Notes under the pieces: model-generated
Databases searched by the model: none
What the model saw: only the letters and a program-made list of their open reading frames with translations
Told to the model about the DNA's origin: nothing
Part shown: positions 8,171-16,559 of the stretch, piece by piece
How positions within the stretch are numbered: the stretch's first letter is position 1
Layout: the number at the start of each line of letters is the position of its first letter
Assembly: GCA_964417895.1 (NCBI GenBank)
Contig: CAYQJS010000058.1
Location: 1-32,194 of the forward strand
Reading direction: 5' to 3'
Source of the DNA: CAYQJS01 sp964417895
GTDB taxonomy: Bacteria > Chloroflexota > UBA6077 > SHYK01
DNA length: 32,194 bases
Translations under genes and position numbers: made by a program

Positions 8171-8468
8171 TCGGCGCGTAATCAGCGGCGACCAGAAGCG
8201 GGTCAACTTCTTCCGGCTCCAAGCGCATAGCCAGCCCGAGGCGAATGAGCACATCCCGACTGGGATTTCGCTTGTGCCCCGCGCGCAATCGCCACAAGTA
8301 TGCGACATCAACCAGCGACGCCTGCGCGATTGCGTTAAGACTTCGGGCGTCCCGCGCAATGTAGCTGTTGAGCAGACCAGCGAGTTCTCCATGAGAGATG
8401 TGCTCCCTCGAGCGATGCGGGTCAGGGACGGAACCAGAGCGGGCTGGCCGAACTTTTGGCTGAATCAT
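8151..8468 (-). CDS. XRE-family HTH regulator
   Basis: 105 aa with a helix-turn-helix of the lambda-repressor type (LNAIAQASLVDVAYLWRLRAG, then RDVLIRLGLAMRL). Its ATG overlaps the stop of the replication-relaxation gene (ATGA, 8468-8465), so the two are translationally coupled. It probably regulates the operon it ends, or the recombinase it converges on. An unusual feature is that the regulator is last in the transcript rather than first. Confidence 0.85.
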   Translation of the reverse strand: MIQPKVRPARSGSVPDPHRSREHISHGELAGLLNSYIARDARSLNAIAQASLVDVAYLWRLRAGHKRNPSRDVLIRLGLAMRLEPEEVDPLLVAADYAPITLRQI

Positions 8469-9322
8469 GTTGCTTGACCGCCGACCTGGCCTCCTTCAAC
8501 GGAGTCACGGAGAAAGAGGGACACCGGTGACTCGACACCGGGCTGTCGCCAGAGTTCGGCGGTCAGGACGGCAACTGGATGCGATGCTTTTAACGATTCG
8601 AGGCTAGCGAAGCGCGCCATCGTAGCGCCTGTCCGAACAGCACTTTCAAGCCCGTGTTCTATTCGGGACTCGCTGGGACCCCTCAACTCATTTGTGAAGA
8701 CGACGAGAATGCGCATACCGTGGACCCCAAAAGTCTTGAAGTCCTCCATGTAGGCGCCGCTCCGATAGTAGGGCGTGTACTTCTTGAGCTTCCCCTCAAC
8801 AGCGCCTGACGCCTTAACTGATTTCTCAACTTCCAAAAACAGGCCGGCTTTACGGGGTGTCCGATCCACCGTGCGCTGAATGATGAAGAATGAGTCAGGC
8901 TCAAGGCAGGCGCTGGCCATCCGCTCATGTAGGTCCTGAGGCCGCAGGCAGCAAAGGAGATCCCATCCGAGTTCGCGGCATGCGCGCTCAACGCGGACGC
9001 GAACGTCATTGATGGCCAGCGTGTGTTCAAGCGGGCCAATGGGTCCTGTGCTGCGGCGAAACTCGACCTCGCCCCATTCTGCGCGCATCAGGCGGCTCCC
9101 ATTCACGCTTCGACGACCGAGTTTATAGACAGCTGGCTCGTTGACCGATCGCCGGTCGATGCGGTCCAGCCAGCGATCATTGACGAGTGCCGTTAGCCAC
9201 TTCTGAGCCCGCGTATGTTCTGCAATTTGGAAATCTGCTGCGATCTCAATCTGCTTGCGATTGAGTGCACGGTGTCGAAAGACCGCGTTGATGATGCCGT
9301 GCGCACGGGGTTTCAGGTTCAT
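8465..9322 (-). CDS. Replication-relaxation family protein (copy 1)
   Basis: 285 aa from ATG 9322 (MNLKPRAHGI). An N-terminal winged-helix region (about 8-70, including ALNRKQIEIAADF and WLDRI) precedes a C-terminal domain with EPDSFFII and LFLEVEKSVKASGAV, the PD...ExE-like pattern of this family (resembling Pfam Replic_Relax), which is found on conjugative plasmids and integrative elements of Actinobacteria and Chloroflexi. The role is thought to be in plasmid replication or as a relaxase-like factor; it is not established. An in-frame GTG at 9460 would extend it, but a terminator lies inside that extension, so ATG 9322 is preferred. Confidence 0.7.
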   Translation of the reverse strand: MNLKPRAHGIINAVFRHRALNRKQIEIAADFQIAEHTRAQKWLTALVNDRWLDRIDRRSVNEPAVYKLGRRSVNGSRLMRAEWGEVEFRRSTGPIGPLEHTLAINDVRVRVERACRELGWDLLCCLRPQDLHERMASACLEPDSFFIIQRTVDRTPRKAGLFLEVEKSVKASGAVEGKLKKYTPYYRSGAYMEDFKTFGVHGMRILVVFTNELRGPSESRIEHGLESAVRTGATMARFASLESLKASHPVAVLTAELWRQPGVESPVSLFLRDSVEGGQVGGQAT

Positions 9323-9410
9323 TCCAGAACCCTGCGTTGCGCGGGCGCAGAGCCCGAACGGATCGAAGTGGAGTGAGGGATCCCTACGCCGTTCGGGGGG
9401 CTTCCAGGCA

Positions 9411-9439
9411 CGAAAAGCGTCCGAGCCGCACGGACGCTT
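9411..9439 (-). terminator. Rho-independent terminator after the ATPase gene
   Basis: On the minus strand AAGCGTCCG and CGGACGCTT pair (9431-9439 with 9415-9423) with a 7-base loop, followed by TTTTC. It lies 31 bp after the ATPase stop and before the replication-relaxation start, separating the operon into two transcription segments. Confidence 0.75.
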
Positions 9440-9469
9440 CGCGCGGACACTGGCAACCACTCGGAAGCG

Positions 9470-11752
9470 TTAATCTTCATCGATGTCATGAAGCCACTGA
9501 GTCGGATTGGTGCCGGAATTGGCGCCGTTCAGTTCGGCCTCGACCTCGCGTCGGGGGCGGGTGTGCTTGGCTCGGCTTGCGGCTCGGATACGACCCAGGG
9601 CGTCCTCGTCAGGAGGGACGTCAAGGGCCGCCGTGCGAATGTCAACAGCTGGCATCGTGGCGCCATTCACTTGGATCCGCACGATGGCCTCGTAGCGGTC
9701 GAGGGCCTCAACGTCCTCAGGCGAAAATGGGCTTACGCCCTGGCGCAGCCGTCTAGCGCTATCCGCTCCCGCTCGGAACACGATGAGGGAGCCCGTATTC
9801 CCCAGGGCACCCTGCGCCAGTTCCTCCCCCCAAGCGTGAACGTCCTGTGAAATGGCGATGACCGTGCTGCGTAGCTTCCTGCCCTCGCGCCATAGGATGG
9901 GGAGGCTGGCCCCTTGAAAGCGGCCGCTTTCGTCGATCGTGATGTAGCACGGCGGGTGGGCCACTCTTGGCTGTTCCAGTCGAGGAGCCAACGCCAAGTG
10001 CAGACGGTTAAGAACCACGTCGATCAGCTGGTCAGCTCCCGATGCGATGCTCTGTCCCGCCGAGCTGACGAGAAGAATGCCGTGATTGCGCAGCTGGTCC
10101 CCTAAGTCCAGACCCTGCGATTGGCAGAGCATGTTTCGAATCGCTGGGGACCGATAGAGAGACCGTAGTCGATGCATGACCGGACGAGCCCACTCGCGCT
10201 GGTTTGCTTCCGAGGTACTTTCGTAGTCGGCCCAGAATTCGTGGACGGCTGAGCCGCGGCTGACCTGGCTCAGAGCTGCTCTGCGATATGCGCCATCGCG
10301 CAGTATTCGCGCCGCGTCGAGCAAGGAACCCTGCGTGCGGCAGAGGAGAACCGTAAGGCCGAATACCAAGTCGGCCATCCGTGATGCACTCCAGCCATCA
10401 GAGAAGATCGACCTAAGCAGGGCGTATGTGATCTCGTCCATCGCGTCCTCGGAGACGCCCGACGGCCGTTTGAACAGCGAAAGCGATGGAGGATGTTCGA
10501 CGTCACCCAGTTCGAGAAGAGCGACATGGCACTCCCGATTGCGGGGTATCGCGCGGGTTGCCAGGTCGTCCACTGCGTAGTTGTTGGGATCGAACAAGGC
10601 AATGAACGGCTGATCTCTCTCTGCAAGGAGAAAGCGGTTGATCTGCAGGGCGAGGGTAGTCTTCCCGCTGCCTCGCCGCCCCAGGACCACAGCGCCGCCG
10701 GCGTCGAGATCGGCGCGCGGCAATCGCACGATCACGTCGCGACCGCGCTCCCGATGGATGCCCAACGGTATACCGTCAGAATGGATCAATTCCGGTGGCA
10801 GCGGCTGCAGTGACCGCTTGAGGTGGCGGACGCCCGGCACCAAGATCCGGTCAGACGGCGGATGCCAGATGGCCGCCACTTCGGAGTCCCCTAGATACAT
10901 GGATGCATGGCCTTCGCTCCACGTAACGGCTCCGATGTCAGGCCCACCCTCCCATCTCCAGCTCGGTACGGTCAGCCCCCCGCCGGCGTGAAACGCGGAC
11001 GCGTAAGCAGCCTGCAGACTGCGCGCGCGGCTCTCGAGATGCTCGCGCTCAGAGCCAGCCAGACATACACTGCATTGAACTTCGAAGCTAGGCCGAGCGA
11101 GACGGCTCTCCAGGAGCGTCTGTACACGGGTCTCGAAGCGAGGACCTCTGGGGAGCGAGTTTGTCGCAGTTCCCAGCAAATCCCAGACCGTCCCGGAGTA
11201 GATCGGCTGGGTGATCTCCCGCTCCGCCAACTTTCTTCGCTCCTCGGGAACCGGACGAATCAGGCATCGGAGCACGAAGCGTTCATCGAGCCCTAATGGA
11301 GCGGCCTCAAGTACCGCGCCAAGTGGATCCCAGTTGCCGAAAACTTCCGGATCACACAGCGGTTCCCAGTCGTGGGCCCCGGGACGTGCTATGGCACCCA
11401 CCAGGCGTAAGACCGCAGCTGGCCATGGCGGAAGCGCCACGCAGTCCACATCCCAGGCTGGAGCAGCGCCTCGCAACGCGCGCTCCAGCTCGATCATTCG
11501 CCTCGCCTCACACCGCAAGCCGGCCTCCACCGATCGATCCGTGGCACGAATTTCCAGAGCGACGGGGAAGCCGGTCCCGTGTACTCCACGGAGAACCGCC
11601 ATCGCAGACCCCCAGTCAGTGGGTGCAGCCAGTGCGCTCACCCGGAGCCATAAGCCAGGCGAAGGTTCCGTCGATCGCGGCGCCCGGCTGGAGTAGTTGA
11701 TGGACGGCGATGGGCGAACGAAGGGTTGGCGGCTGTAGGGAATACGGGTCAT
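9470..11752 (-). CDS. HerA/TraD-like conjugative ATPase (copy 1)
   Basis: 760 aa. The N-terminal 340 residues are a poorly conserved domain. The P-loop ATPase core has Walker A GRRGSGKTT (358-366), Walker B YITIDES (603-609, D607 E608) and the sensor-like ISQD (634-637). The order resembles HerA/FtsK and TraD/VirD4-type DNA-translocating ATPases; a VirB4-type role is also possible given the long N-terminal domain. No transmembrane segment is evident, unlike the second ATPase of the island. ATG 11752 overlaps the stop of the preceding small membrane protein (ATGA). It probably drives DNA transfer at the membrane with the small hydrophobic proteins encoded upstream. Confidence 0.8.
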   Translation of the reverse strand: MTRIPYSRQPFVRPSPSINYSSRAPRSTEPSPGLWLRVSALAAPTDWGSAMAVLRGVHGTGFPVALEIRATDRSVEAGLRCEARRMIELERALRGAAPAWDVDCVALPPWPAAVLRLVGAIARPGAHDWEPLCDPEVFGNWDPLGAVLEAAPLGLDERFVLRCLIRPVPEERRKLAEREITQPIYSGTVWDLLGTATNSLPRGPRFETRVQTLLESRLARPSFEVQCSVCLAGSEREHLESRARSLQAAYASAFHAGGGLTVPSWRWEGGPDIGAVTWSEGHASMYLGDSEVAAIWHPPSDRILVPGVRHLKRSLQPLPPELIHSDGIPLGIHRERGRDVIVRLPRADLDAGGAVVLGRRGSGKTTLALQINRFLLAERDQPFIALFDPNNYAVDDLATRAIPRNRECHVALLELGDVEHPPSLSLFKRPSGVSEDAMDEITYALLRSIFSDGWSASRMADLVFGLTVLLCRTQGSLLDAARILRDGAYRRAALSQVSRGSAVHEFWADYESTSEANQREWARPVMHRLRSLYRSPAIRNMLCQSQGLDLGDQLRNHGILLVSSAGQSIASGADQLIDVVLNRLHLALAPRLEQPRVAHPPCYITIDESGRFQGASLPILWREGRKLRSTVIAISQDVHAWGEELAQGALGNTGSLIVFRAGADSARRLRQGVSPFSPEDVEALDRYEAIVRIQVNGATMPAVDIRTAALDVPPDEDALGRIRAASRAKHTRPRREVEAELNGANSGTNPTQWLHDIDED

Positions 11753-12072
11753 CGAAGGTACTCGTCGAGGCTAGGAACGACGAAATCGTGAGATGGCTGC
11801 GACGACCAATCGTTTCGTCGACTGCAATACGCGCACACGCAAAGCGTCACGACGAGCGCCGTGCCGGCGAACAGCCAATTCCCTGCTAGAAGAGGGGCGA
11901 TGACCAGGGCGGTAAGCCCGAGCATGCCGAGGATAGCCGGCCAGCCTCCTCGGCGATACGCAAGACGTCCAAGGGCAAAGGCCCCGATAAGGACGAGGAA
12001 GGCGATAACGGCGACAATGGCAATGCCCTTGACCAATAGCTCCGCCCACTCGATTGGATCGACTTGTTTCAT
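11749..12072 (-). CDS. Small membrane protein of the conjugation operon
   Basis: 107 aa from ATG 12072, chosen for AAGGGG upstream. Three hydrophobic stretches (about 15-35, 44-58 and 60-82) indicate an integral membrane protein with a short polar tail SHDFVVPSLDEYLR. An in-frame ATG at 12102 is an alternative start. It overlaps the ATPase gene by four bases, so it is likely its membrane partner. No family is recognised. Confidence 0.65.
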   Translation of the reverse strand: MKQVDPIEWAELLVKGIAIVAVIAFLVLIGAFALGRLAYRRGGWPAILGMLGLTALVIAPLLAGNWLFAGTALVVTLCVCAYCSRRNDWSSQPSHDFVVPSLDEYLR

Positions 12073-12085
12073 TGCCGCATTCCCC

Positions 12086-12433
12086 TTAGGTGCTCGATTC
12101 ATCCTCTGGTAGCTGCTGGCTATCCAATCTTGAACGAGCTCGCTCCCCAAGGGAGTCCAGGGCTGTTTGGAGCGCGATGACAGCCAGACGACGAGAGCGA
12201 TCAAGTTCGAGATCAGAAGCCGCGACGTTCTGTTCCATCTGGCAGACCGCGTCTACCGTCGCTCGGAGAGCCGCCAAGTCGTCTCGGAGTCCTTGCGCGT
12301 ACCGAAAGTGGGCTTCACGGCTAGCAATGCGTATGCGTGCTAGCCTGCAGGCCAGTCCAGGCGCTAGGAGAAGCTCAAGGACGTATGAAAGAGTTAGCGC
12401 GGGCCAGAGCGACGCGGGCACGCGACTGCCCAC
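12086..12433 (-). CDS. Hypothetical protein with membrane anchor and coiled coil
   Basis: 115 aa. One hydrophobic helix near the N-terminus (LTLSYVLELLLAPGLAC) is followed by a long heptad-like helical region rich in Ala, Leu, Arg and Glu. The GTG start shares one base with the preceding stop (TAGTG), a coupled arrangement. No family is recognised. Its position suggests a scaffold or coupling component. Confidence 0.55.
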   Translation of the reverse strand: MGSRVPASLWPALTLSYVLELLLAPGLACRLARIRIASREAHFRYAQGLRDDLAALRATVDAVCQMEQNVAASDLELDRSRRLAVIALQTALDSLGERARSRLDSQQLPEDESST

Positions 12434-12873
12434 TACCGTCTATGGATGATGTTTAGGGCCTCTGCGTCCTGGCTGTCTGCCAACCGGGCGTGGCGCACGC
12501 GACCCCGGGCCGCCATATCGCCCACGCAATCTGCCGCGACCATCCCTGCCACCGTGTCCGCGGGGTAGCTGTAGACGATCTGTTCGCCGACCGCGACCGC
12601 TGCGGCTAACTCTTTGACTCCATAGGTTTCCGCGAGGACCGCCACCTTCTCTGCAAGTGCCGTCTCAACCGCCAGGTGGTACAGCTCAGTGACGCGGCGC
12701 TGGTGGGCGAGATCTTGGCGATCGACACCCAACCCGAATGGGCCGCCGCTGCGGACTTCCACATCTGGGCGCTTGGGGAATTGAACGCTCGGCGAACTCG
12801 GGTAATGAATGGTGTGACCGTTGGGGCTCGATGGCACCGTCTGTGCCGGTGCGAGGCCTCCGCTATTTGCCAT
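12433..12873 (-). CDS. Hypothetical soluble protein of the conjugation operon
   Basis: 146 aa with a Pro/Ser-rich N-terminus (first 50 residues probably disordered) and an Ala-rich helical C-terminal half (LAHQRRVTELYHLAVETAL to the end). ATG 12873 has a strong AAAGGAG site. It overlaps the preceding gene by 11 bases. No domain is recognised. Confidence 0.65.
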   Translation of the reverse strand: MANSGGLAPAQTVPSSPNGHTIHYPSSPSVQFPKRPDVEVRSGGPFGLGVDRQDLAHQRRVTELYHLAVETALAEKVAVLAETYGVKELAAAVAVGEQIVYSYPADTVAGMVAADCVGDMAARGRVRHARLADSQDAEALNIIHRR

Positions 12874-13180
12874 CGTTGCTCTCCTTTATAGATGTGGTTC
12901 GGAATTCGGGCCGCCGCTGCATACCGTAGGAGCGCATAGGTGCGTCTCCTGTGGGGAGTAACCGGCGCCCTGTCTCATGGATCGCCATGAGGCGCATCCT
13001 GGTCTGCTCGACAATGGCGTCGCGCTCGGGATCTTCGTGGGTGCGACGATGCAAGACTGCAGCGATGTAGCGCGGGGCTTGCTCCGCGATAGCTCTGAGG
13101 CGGTCGGCTAAGCCTTCGTGGAATCGGTGTAACGGCTCTTGAATAGGCTCGGGGGTAAGCTCGCAGGCACACCTTGGCAT
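12863..13180 (-). CDS. Hypothetical helical protein
   Basis: 105 aa, starting two bases after the previous stop, with GGAGG upstream. Predicted mostly alpha-helical and basic (LHRFHEGLADRLRAIAEQAP, AVLHRRTHEDPERD). Two Cys and one Met-Pro-Arg lie at the extreme N-terminus (MPRCAC). No family is recognised; the dense packing of the operon supports it being real. Confidence 0.6.
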   Translation of the reverse strand: MPRCACELTPEPIQEPLHRFHEGLADRLRAIAEQAPRYIAAVLHRRTHEDPERDAIVEQTRMRLMAIHETGRRLLPTGDAPMRSYGMQRRPEFRTTSIKESNDGK

Positions 13181-13182
13181 CG

Positions 13183-13671
13183 CTAAACCTCCTCCAGTAA
13201 CTTCTCGATGTCACGGAACTGCTTTCGTTTGGCCTGCCCGTCCTCAACCTGAGAGCGCAGCATCTCGCCCAATACCGTCCAGAAGCTGATGCTGACGACG
13301 GATAGAGTCGAACCCTGCACGATGGCCATGGACTTAAGCGCCAAATCCGAGCCCACGTTGAAGAAACTCGTCACGACATCGATTGGGAGGATCGATAGGC
13401 CGAACTGATAAGCCATCAAGACGTTAGCCAACGCTTGAACGAGGAAGAGCGAAATCCCGCCGATCTGCAGCTGTCGTCTGATTGCCGGGTCAATAGGAGA
13501 GGCCAACGCCACGATGGCAGCAAGCATCAGGCAAACGAATGCGAACCCGCTCGCGTAGGCTAGCCATGGCTCCTGGGTCCAGAGGAGCCAGTGCGCAAGC
13601 TTCCAGTAAGAAGCCAGTTCGACGAGGACGAGGGCCGCGAACAATGCGCCGATTCGCCACCGGGTGGACAT
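13183..13671 (-). CDS. Four-helix membrane protein of the conjugation operon
   Basis: 162 aa with hydrophobic segments at about 7-24, 38-58, 70-92 and 113-133, then a charged cytoplasmic tail (KRKQFRDIEKLLEEV). GAGGAGG precedes ATG 13671. The layout of four helices plus a short coil just before other small membrane genes and an ATPase suits a channel-like subunit of a mating apparatus, but no named family (for example VirB6) can be claimed from the sequence. Confidence 0.65.
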   Translation of the reverse strand: MSTRWRIGALFAALVLVELASYWKLAHWLLWTQEPWLAYASGFAFVCLMLAAIVALASPIDPAIRRQLQIGGISLFLVQALANVLMAYQFGLSILPIDVVTSFFNVGSDLALKSMAIVQGSTLSVVSISFWTVLGEMLRSQVEDGQAKRKQFRDIEKLLEEV

Positions 13672-13699
13672 GACAACCTCCTCTATTCGCTCCGTTCGA

Positions 13700-13906
13700 C
13701 TAGTTGCGATGGAACCGGATGTGCTCGATCTTCCTTGCTAATTCAGCTGCGTCCTGTTCGGAGAGCGGCGGATTGAGTGCGATACGGCCGAAGCCCCAGC
13801 CGACGCCCTGGAGGGGCGAAGGAAGCCCTTCCTCACGAACGACTGAACCGGCCTTACCACCCGCGCCGTCAATCTCGTCCACAAGCTTGTCCTCAGCCAT
13901 CCTCAT
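13700..13906 (-). CDS. Small acidic hypothetical protein, first gene of the operon
   Basis: 68 aa (MRMAEDKLVDEIDGAGGK; C-terminal SEQDAAELARKIEHIRFHRN helix). A run of Gs precedes ATG 13906 in the Shine-Dalgarno position. It begins the minus-strand operon and faces the XRE gene across a repeat-rich control region. Possibly a DNA-binding or accessory factor; no family is recognised. Confidence 0.55.
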   Translation of the reverse strand: MRMAEDKLVDEIDGAGGKAGSVVREEGLPSPLQGVGWGFGRIALNPPLSEQDAAELARKIEHIRFHRN

Positions 13907-13954
13907 GCACCCCCCCGGGGCCCTCGAAATTGCCGGGCGCCGGCGACTGTGTGT

Positions 13955-14047
13955 TTGGTAGTTGACTAACTGTAGTTGGATACTACCAATCCCCGGTGTC
14001 GCCTGTCAACCCAATAGTGAGCTGGAGATAGTTTTATGCTAAACTAC
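13955..14047. promoter_or_regulatory. Divergent control region with probable XRE operators
   Basis: TTGGTAGT (13955-13962) and ACTACCAA (13982-13989) form a perfect inverted repeat. GTAGTTG occurs twice as a direct repeat (13958, 13972), and the reverse form AACTAC occurs at 14042-14047, next to TATGCT (14035-14040), a good -10 for the plus-strand XRE gene. The operators would let the XRE protein control both itself and the opposed conjugation operon. Confidence 0.6.
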
Positions 14048-14051
14048 AGCC

Positions 14052-14489
14052 ATGGATTTGAAGGCGTTAGGCGAGCGGTTGGAAGAGAGACGGAGAGACA
14101 TTGGCTTACCGCGGGCAGAGCTCGCCAGACGGATCGGAGCCACCGAGAACTATGTCTGGATGATCGAGCGGGCCAAGAGACGGCAGAACGGTGAACCGTC
14201 TCGGCCTGCGAAGGAATTGCTTGAGCGTTGGGTCTCAGCGCTGCGCTGGGGCCCAGAGCAGGAGCGCGCTGTAATGAACGCGGCTGGATACGGAGAAGTG
14301 CTGAATCGCTTTGCATCCACTGCCGTCTTCGGAAGCGCGGTACCTCTTGGGCAAGAAACCTTCGAGGATGAATTGCGGAGAATGATTGCCGATACTGAGC
14401 TGCCGTATGGGAAGCGGGTCGAGGCCCAACGCGAAATTCTCGAGCTAGCCCGGGTTGTATTGCGGCTCAAATTGGAGGGTGCGGGATGA
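14052..14489 (+). CDS. XRE-family transcriptional regulator
   Basis: 145 aa. The N-terminal helix-turn-helix (about 6-44: LGERLEERRR, LPRAELARRIGATENYVWMIERA) is of the XRE type. The C-terminal helical half (about 90-140) probably mediates dimerisation. There is no Shine-Dalgarno before ATG 14052, and a -10 box lies 12 bases upstream, so the mRNA may be leaderless or nearly so. It is translationally coupled (ATGA) to the 483-aa gene downstream and divergent from the conjugation operon: the position of a master repressor of the element. Confidence 0.85.
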   Translation: MDLKALGERLEERRRDIGLPRAELARRIGATENYVWMIERAKRRQNGEPSRPAKELLERWVSALRWGPEQERAVMNAAGYGEVLNRFASTAVFGSAVPLGQETFEDELRRMIADTELPYGKRVEAQREILELARVVLRLKLEGAG

Positions 14490-15937
14490 ACGAAAGCGGT
14501 AACCCACGGCGATCGAGTGCAAGTGGCTGTTTCGCCTGCCCTCACGCTCCGGCAGCGGATCTTGACTGGGGCGGCGCTAGTCCATATCCAGGCTTCAGCG
14601 ATCCGAATGGCGCCTACTACTCGATCGGCCTCACGGCGGGCTACTTCCCTTATGCCACCTGGCGTGACGAGGGGAACTGTATTGTTACTCCCTTCCCGCC
14701 GTCGGACGCAGAGATGTTTCTCGCCGTCGCTCTTCATGAAGTCAATGGGCATTATGCGATAGATTCTGTCTCGAAGAATCTCGTGCGCCATCTGATCGCC
14801 CAATCTTATCAGTCAATATGGCACCTTATGCAGGGACCTGACACTAATGCGTGGACTTCATTGCAGCGATACAACAGATATATCGCTCTCACCGAAAGCA
14901 TTGAAATGACAGAAGAGCTCTACGCCACGTTACTCGGAGTGCGATCTCTTAGATCGAGGCAGTGCTTCGATAGAGGCTCTGTGGACAGGATCGAGGAGCA
15001 GTTTGTTGCCGCGAACTCGCGAGATGATAAGTTCGGCAATCAATTCCGAGAGTTTTATAGCCAGCTGGGCGAGATCTACGACGAGGTCCACGACCTAGCT
15101 TATCCCGACGACGTGGTAGGGACCATCGTTAATTACTCCCAGTCTTGCTTCGGGCTGCGGAGTTTTCAGCTTGAGCAGGATATTGTGTTTGATGTCCGGC
15201 TCGAGCACTTAAGCGAAGAGTCGGTACTCAGTCGGCTCCGGACGTCGATGAAGGCCATTGCGGAACTGTTGGGTGGTAAACAGGATCTTAAGGCATGGAC
15301 TGTGGATGACTGGGGGAAGTATTTGGGGAAGCACCTTCCTGATGCGGGGGGATTCGCCTGGGCTCACGGCGAAGTCGAACGTTTCATAGAGCTTAGCTTC
15401 GAGGCGGCGAGGCGGAGGCCGATGGGTTTAGGCCCAGCGAAAGCCCACACGTTCAATCCGGTGGCGGGGATGCTGTTTTTTGCGGAAGGCGATACTCAGG
15501 CTTTTATTGCGCAAGACGTTGCGGCGTTCCACCCTGCCCATTCAGCCTGGATGGCGGCACACGGCCGAGGGGACGCACTCTTGGTTGTCGGACCCCGGGC
15601 AAGCCACGCCCTTTTCTTCACGCCTGCGAAGGCATTGCGTCCCGGCACGGTTTTGCCGTTCCCTCATGTCCGTCGCGCGCGCGATGCGAAGCGGGGGGAC
15701 TTGGACGATATCGAGGTTAGATTAAATATGCAGGCGGCGATGCTCTACGAGGCAATGCGGCAACAAATAGCCGTGGGGGAAGGGCCGGTGTGCCCAGTGG
15801 CGCCCCTGATGGAGGGAAGGTGCTGCGGCATGAAGCCCTTGATTCAGCAACTTTGGGAGTCGGTCGGGACATTGGTCGCCAGCGTCGGTCCGCCCATGGA
15901 GAACATTGAGAGCCGGGATCCGTGCCGGATGGGCTAG
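14486..15937 (+). CDS. Putative HExxGH-type metalloprotein paired with XRE regulator
   Basis: 483 aa, no recognised family. The helix AVALHEVNGHYAID places HEVNGH at 84-89, matching the HEXXGH zinc signature known from dipeptidyl peptidase III (M49). About 50 residues later comes a Glu-rich helix (TESIEMTEELYAT, E137 to E144) that could supply the third ligand. N-terminal Cys residues lie in GCFACPH (15-20). A second half of about 200 residues is rich in His and hydrophobics. Coupling to an XRE gene in an integrative element parallels the ImmR/ImmA anti-repressor protease pair, but the size and motif differ from ImmA. There is no signal peptide, so it is probably cytoplasmic. Protease activity is a hypothesis. 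Confidence 0.6.
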   Translation: MNESGNPRRSSASGCFACPHAPAADLDWGGASPYPGFSDPNGAYYSIGLTAGYFPYATWRDEGNCIVTPFPPSDAEMFLAVALHEVNGHYAIDSVSKNLVRHLIAQSYQSIWHLMQGPDTNAWTSLQRYNRYIALTESIEMTEELYATLLGVRSLRSRQCFDRGSVDRIEEQFVAANSRDDKFGNQFREFYSQLGEIYDEVHDLAYPDDVVGTIVNYSQSCFGLRSFQLEQDIVFDVRLEHLSEESVLSRLRTSMKAIAELLGGKQDLKAWTVDDWGKYLGKHLPDAGGFAWAHGEVERFIELSFEAARRRPMGLGPAKAHTFNPVAGMLFFAEGDTQAFIAQDVAAFHPAHSAWMAAHGRGDALLVVGPRASHALFFTPAKALRPGTVLPFPHVRRARDAKRGDLDDIEVRLNMQAAMLYEAMRQQIAVGEGPVCPVAPLMEGRCCGMKPLIQQLWESVGTLVASVGPPMENIESRDPCRMG

Positions 15938-15974
15938 ACGCGGTCTGGACTCGGGCGGTCCGAGACGTGTGGGG

Positions 15975-16256
15975 TTACTCAAACACCCCGGTTGCGGGGT
16001 GGGGACGACGGCGCGGCTGCTTGTTCTGGGGTTCTTCTCCGGAATCGGTGCCGGATCCGGGGCTACCAGGGGCTGGCTTGTCAACTCCCTTGGACGCTTG
16101 GTCTTCGGTTGTCGGGCCGGGGTCTTCTGATCCGGCTCGGTCAGCGCCTGATTGCTCTTCTGTCAATCCTTTGTTCGCGGGTGGCGACTCTGGGCCACTT
16201 TCCGGGTTGCCGCTTCTGCCGGACTGCGATATTTCCTCCTCGACCTCATCTGTCAT
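15975..16256 (-). CDS. Possible small disordered acidic protein
   Basis: 93 aa from ATG 16256 (MTDEVEEEISQ), almost entirely Gly, Pro, Ser, Glu and Asp with a basic end (KQPRRRPHP). Such low-complexity composition suits a disordered protein but is also what random GC-rich frames yield. No Shine-Dalgarno precedes the start; the upstream sequence is AT-rich and contains ATAGC-GT-GCTAT. Treated as doubtful. Confidence 0.3.
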   Translation of the reverse strand: MTDEVEEEISQSGRSGNPESGPESPPANKGLTEEQSGADRAGSEDPGPTTEDQASKGVDKPAPGSPGSGTDSGEEPQNKQPRRRPHPATGVFE

Positions 16257-16334
16257 TAATATATAGCACGCTATCACAATATGGTATTAAAGTCAAGTAG
16301 CGGTTAATACAAGTCGGGGGGGCCTGGCGACCGT

Positions 16335-16515
16335 GTCGGTACCGAACTATTGTGATGAGCTGACCCTCGGTGTCTCGACGGCTTGGTCGAAGAACAATAC
16401 GGTCTTCCAAACAGGGTCCTCGCCATAGTGGACGGCCACCGGGGACGCGAGCAATCACTCGGCCCTTGGCGCTCGTGGGGACCTGCGGCTCGCGGCCGAC
16501 ACGTCCGGTTAACCC
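16335..16515 (-). pseudogene. Remnant of an OB-fold (SSB-like) gene
   Basis: Three fragments in different frames line up as one OB-fold-like chain: GRVGREPQVPTSAKGRVIAR, then VAVHYGEDPVWKTVLFFDQA, then EGQLITIVRYRH. Their order and spacing match the beta-strand pattern of the intact OB-fold-like protein encoded at 17037-17600 (LLGRVREG, KTAWARF, YSATF, LVVEGYVHQ). Frameshifts lie between the fragments. It is a decayed paralogue. Confidence 0.5.
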
Positions 16516-16559
16516 GACACGGTCGGGACGTTCGCCGGGATCTGCTTGAGCGAGGATGC

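Noticed and set aside
15983..16000. CACCCCG/CGGGGTG hairpin as a terminator for the 483-aa gene
   Set aside because: No T-run follows on the plus strand, and on the minus strand it lies inside the doubtful ORF.
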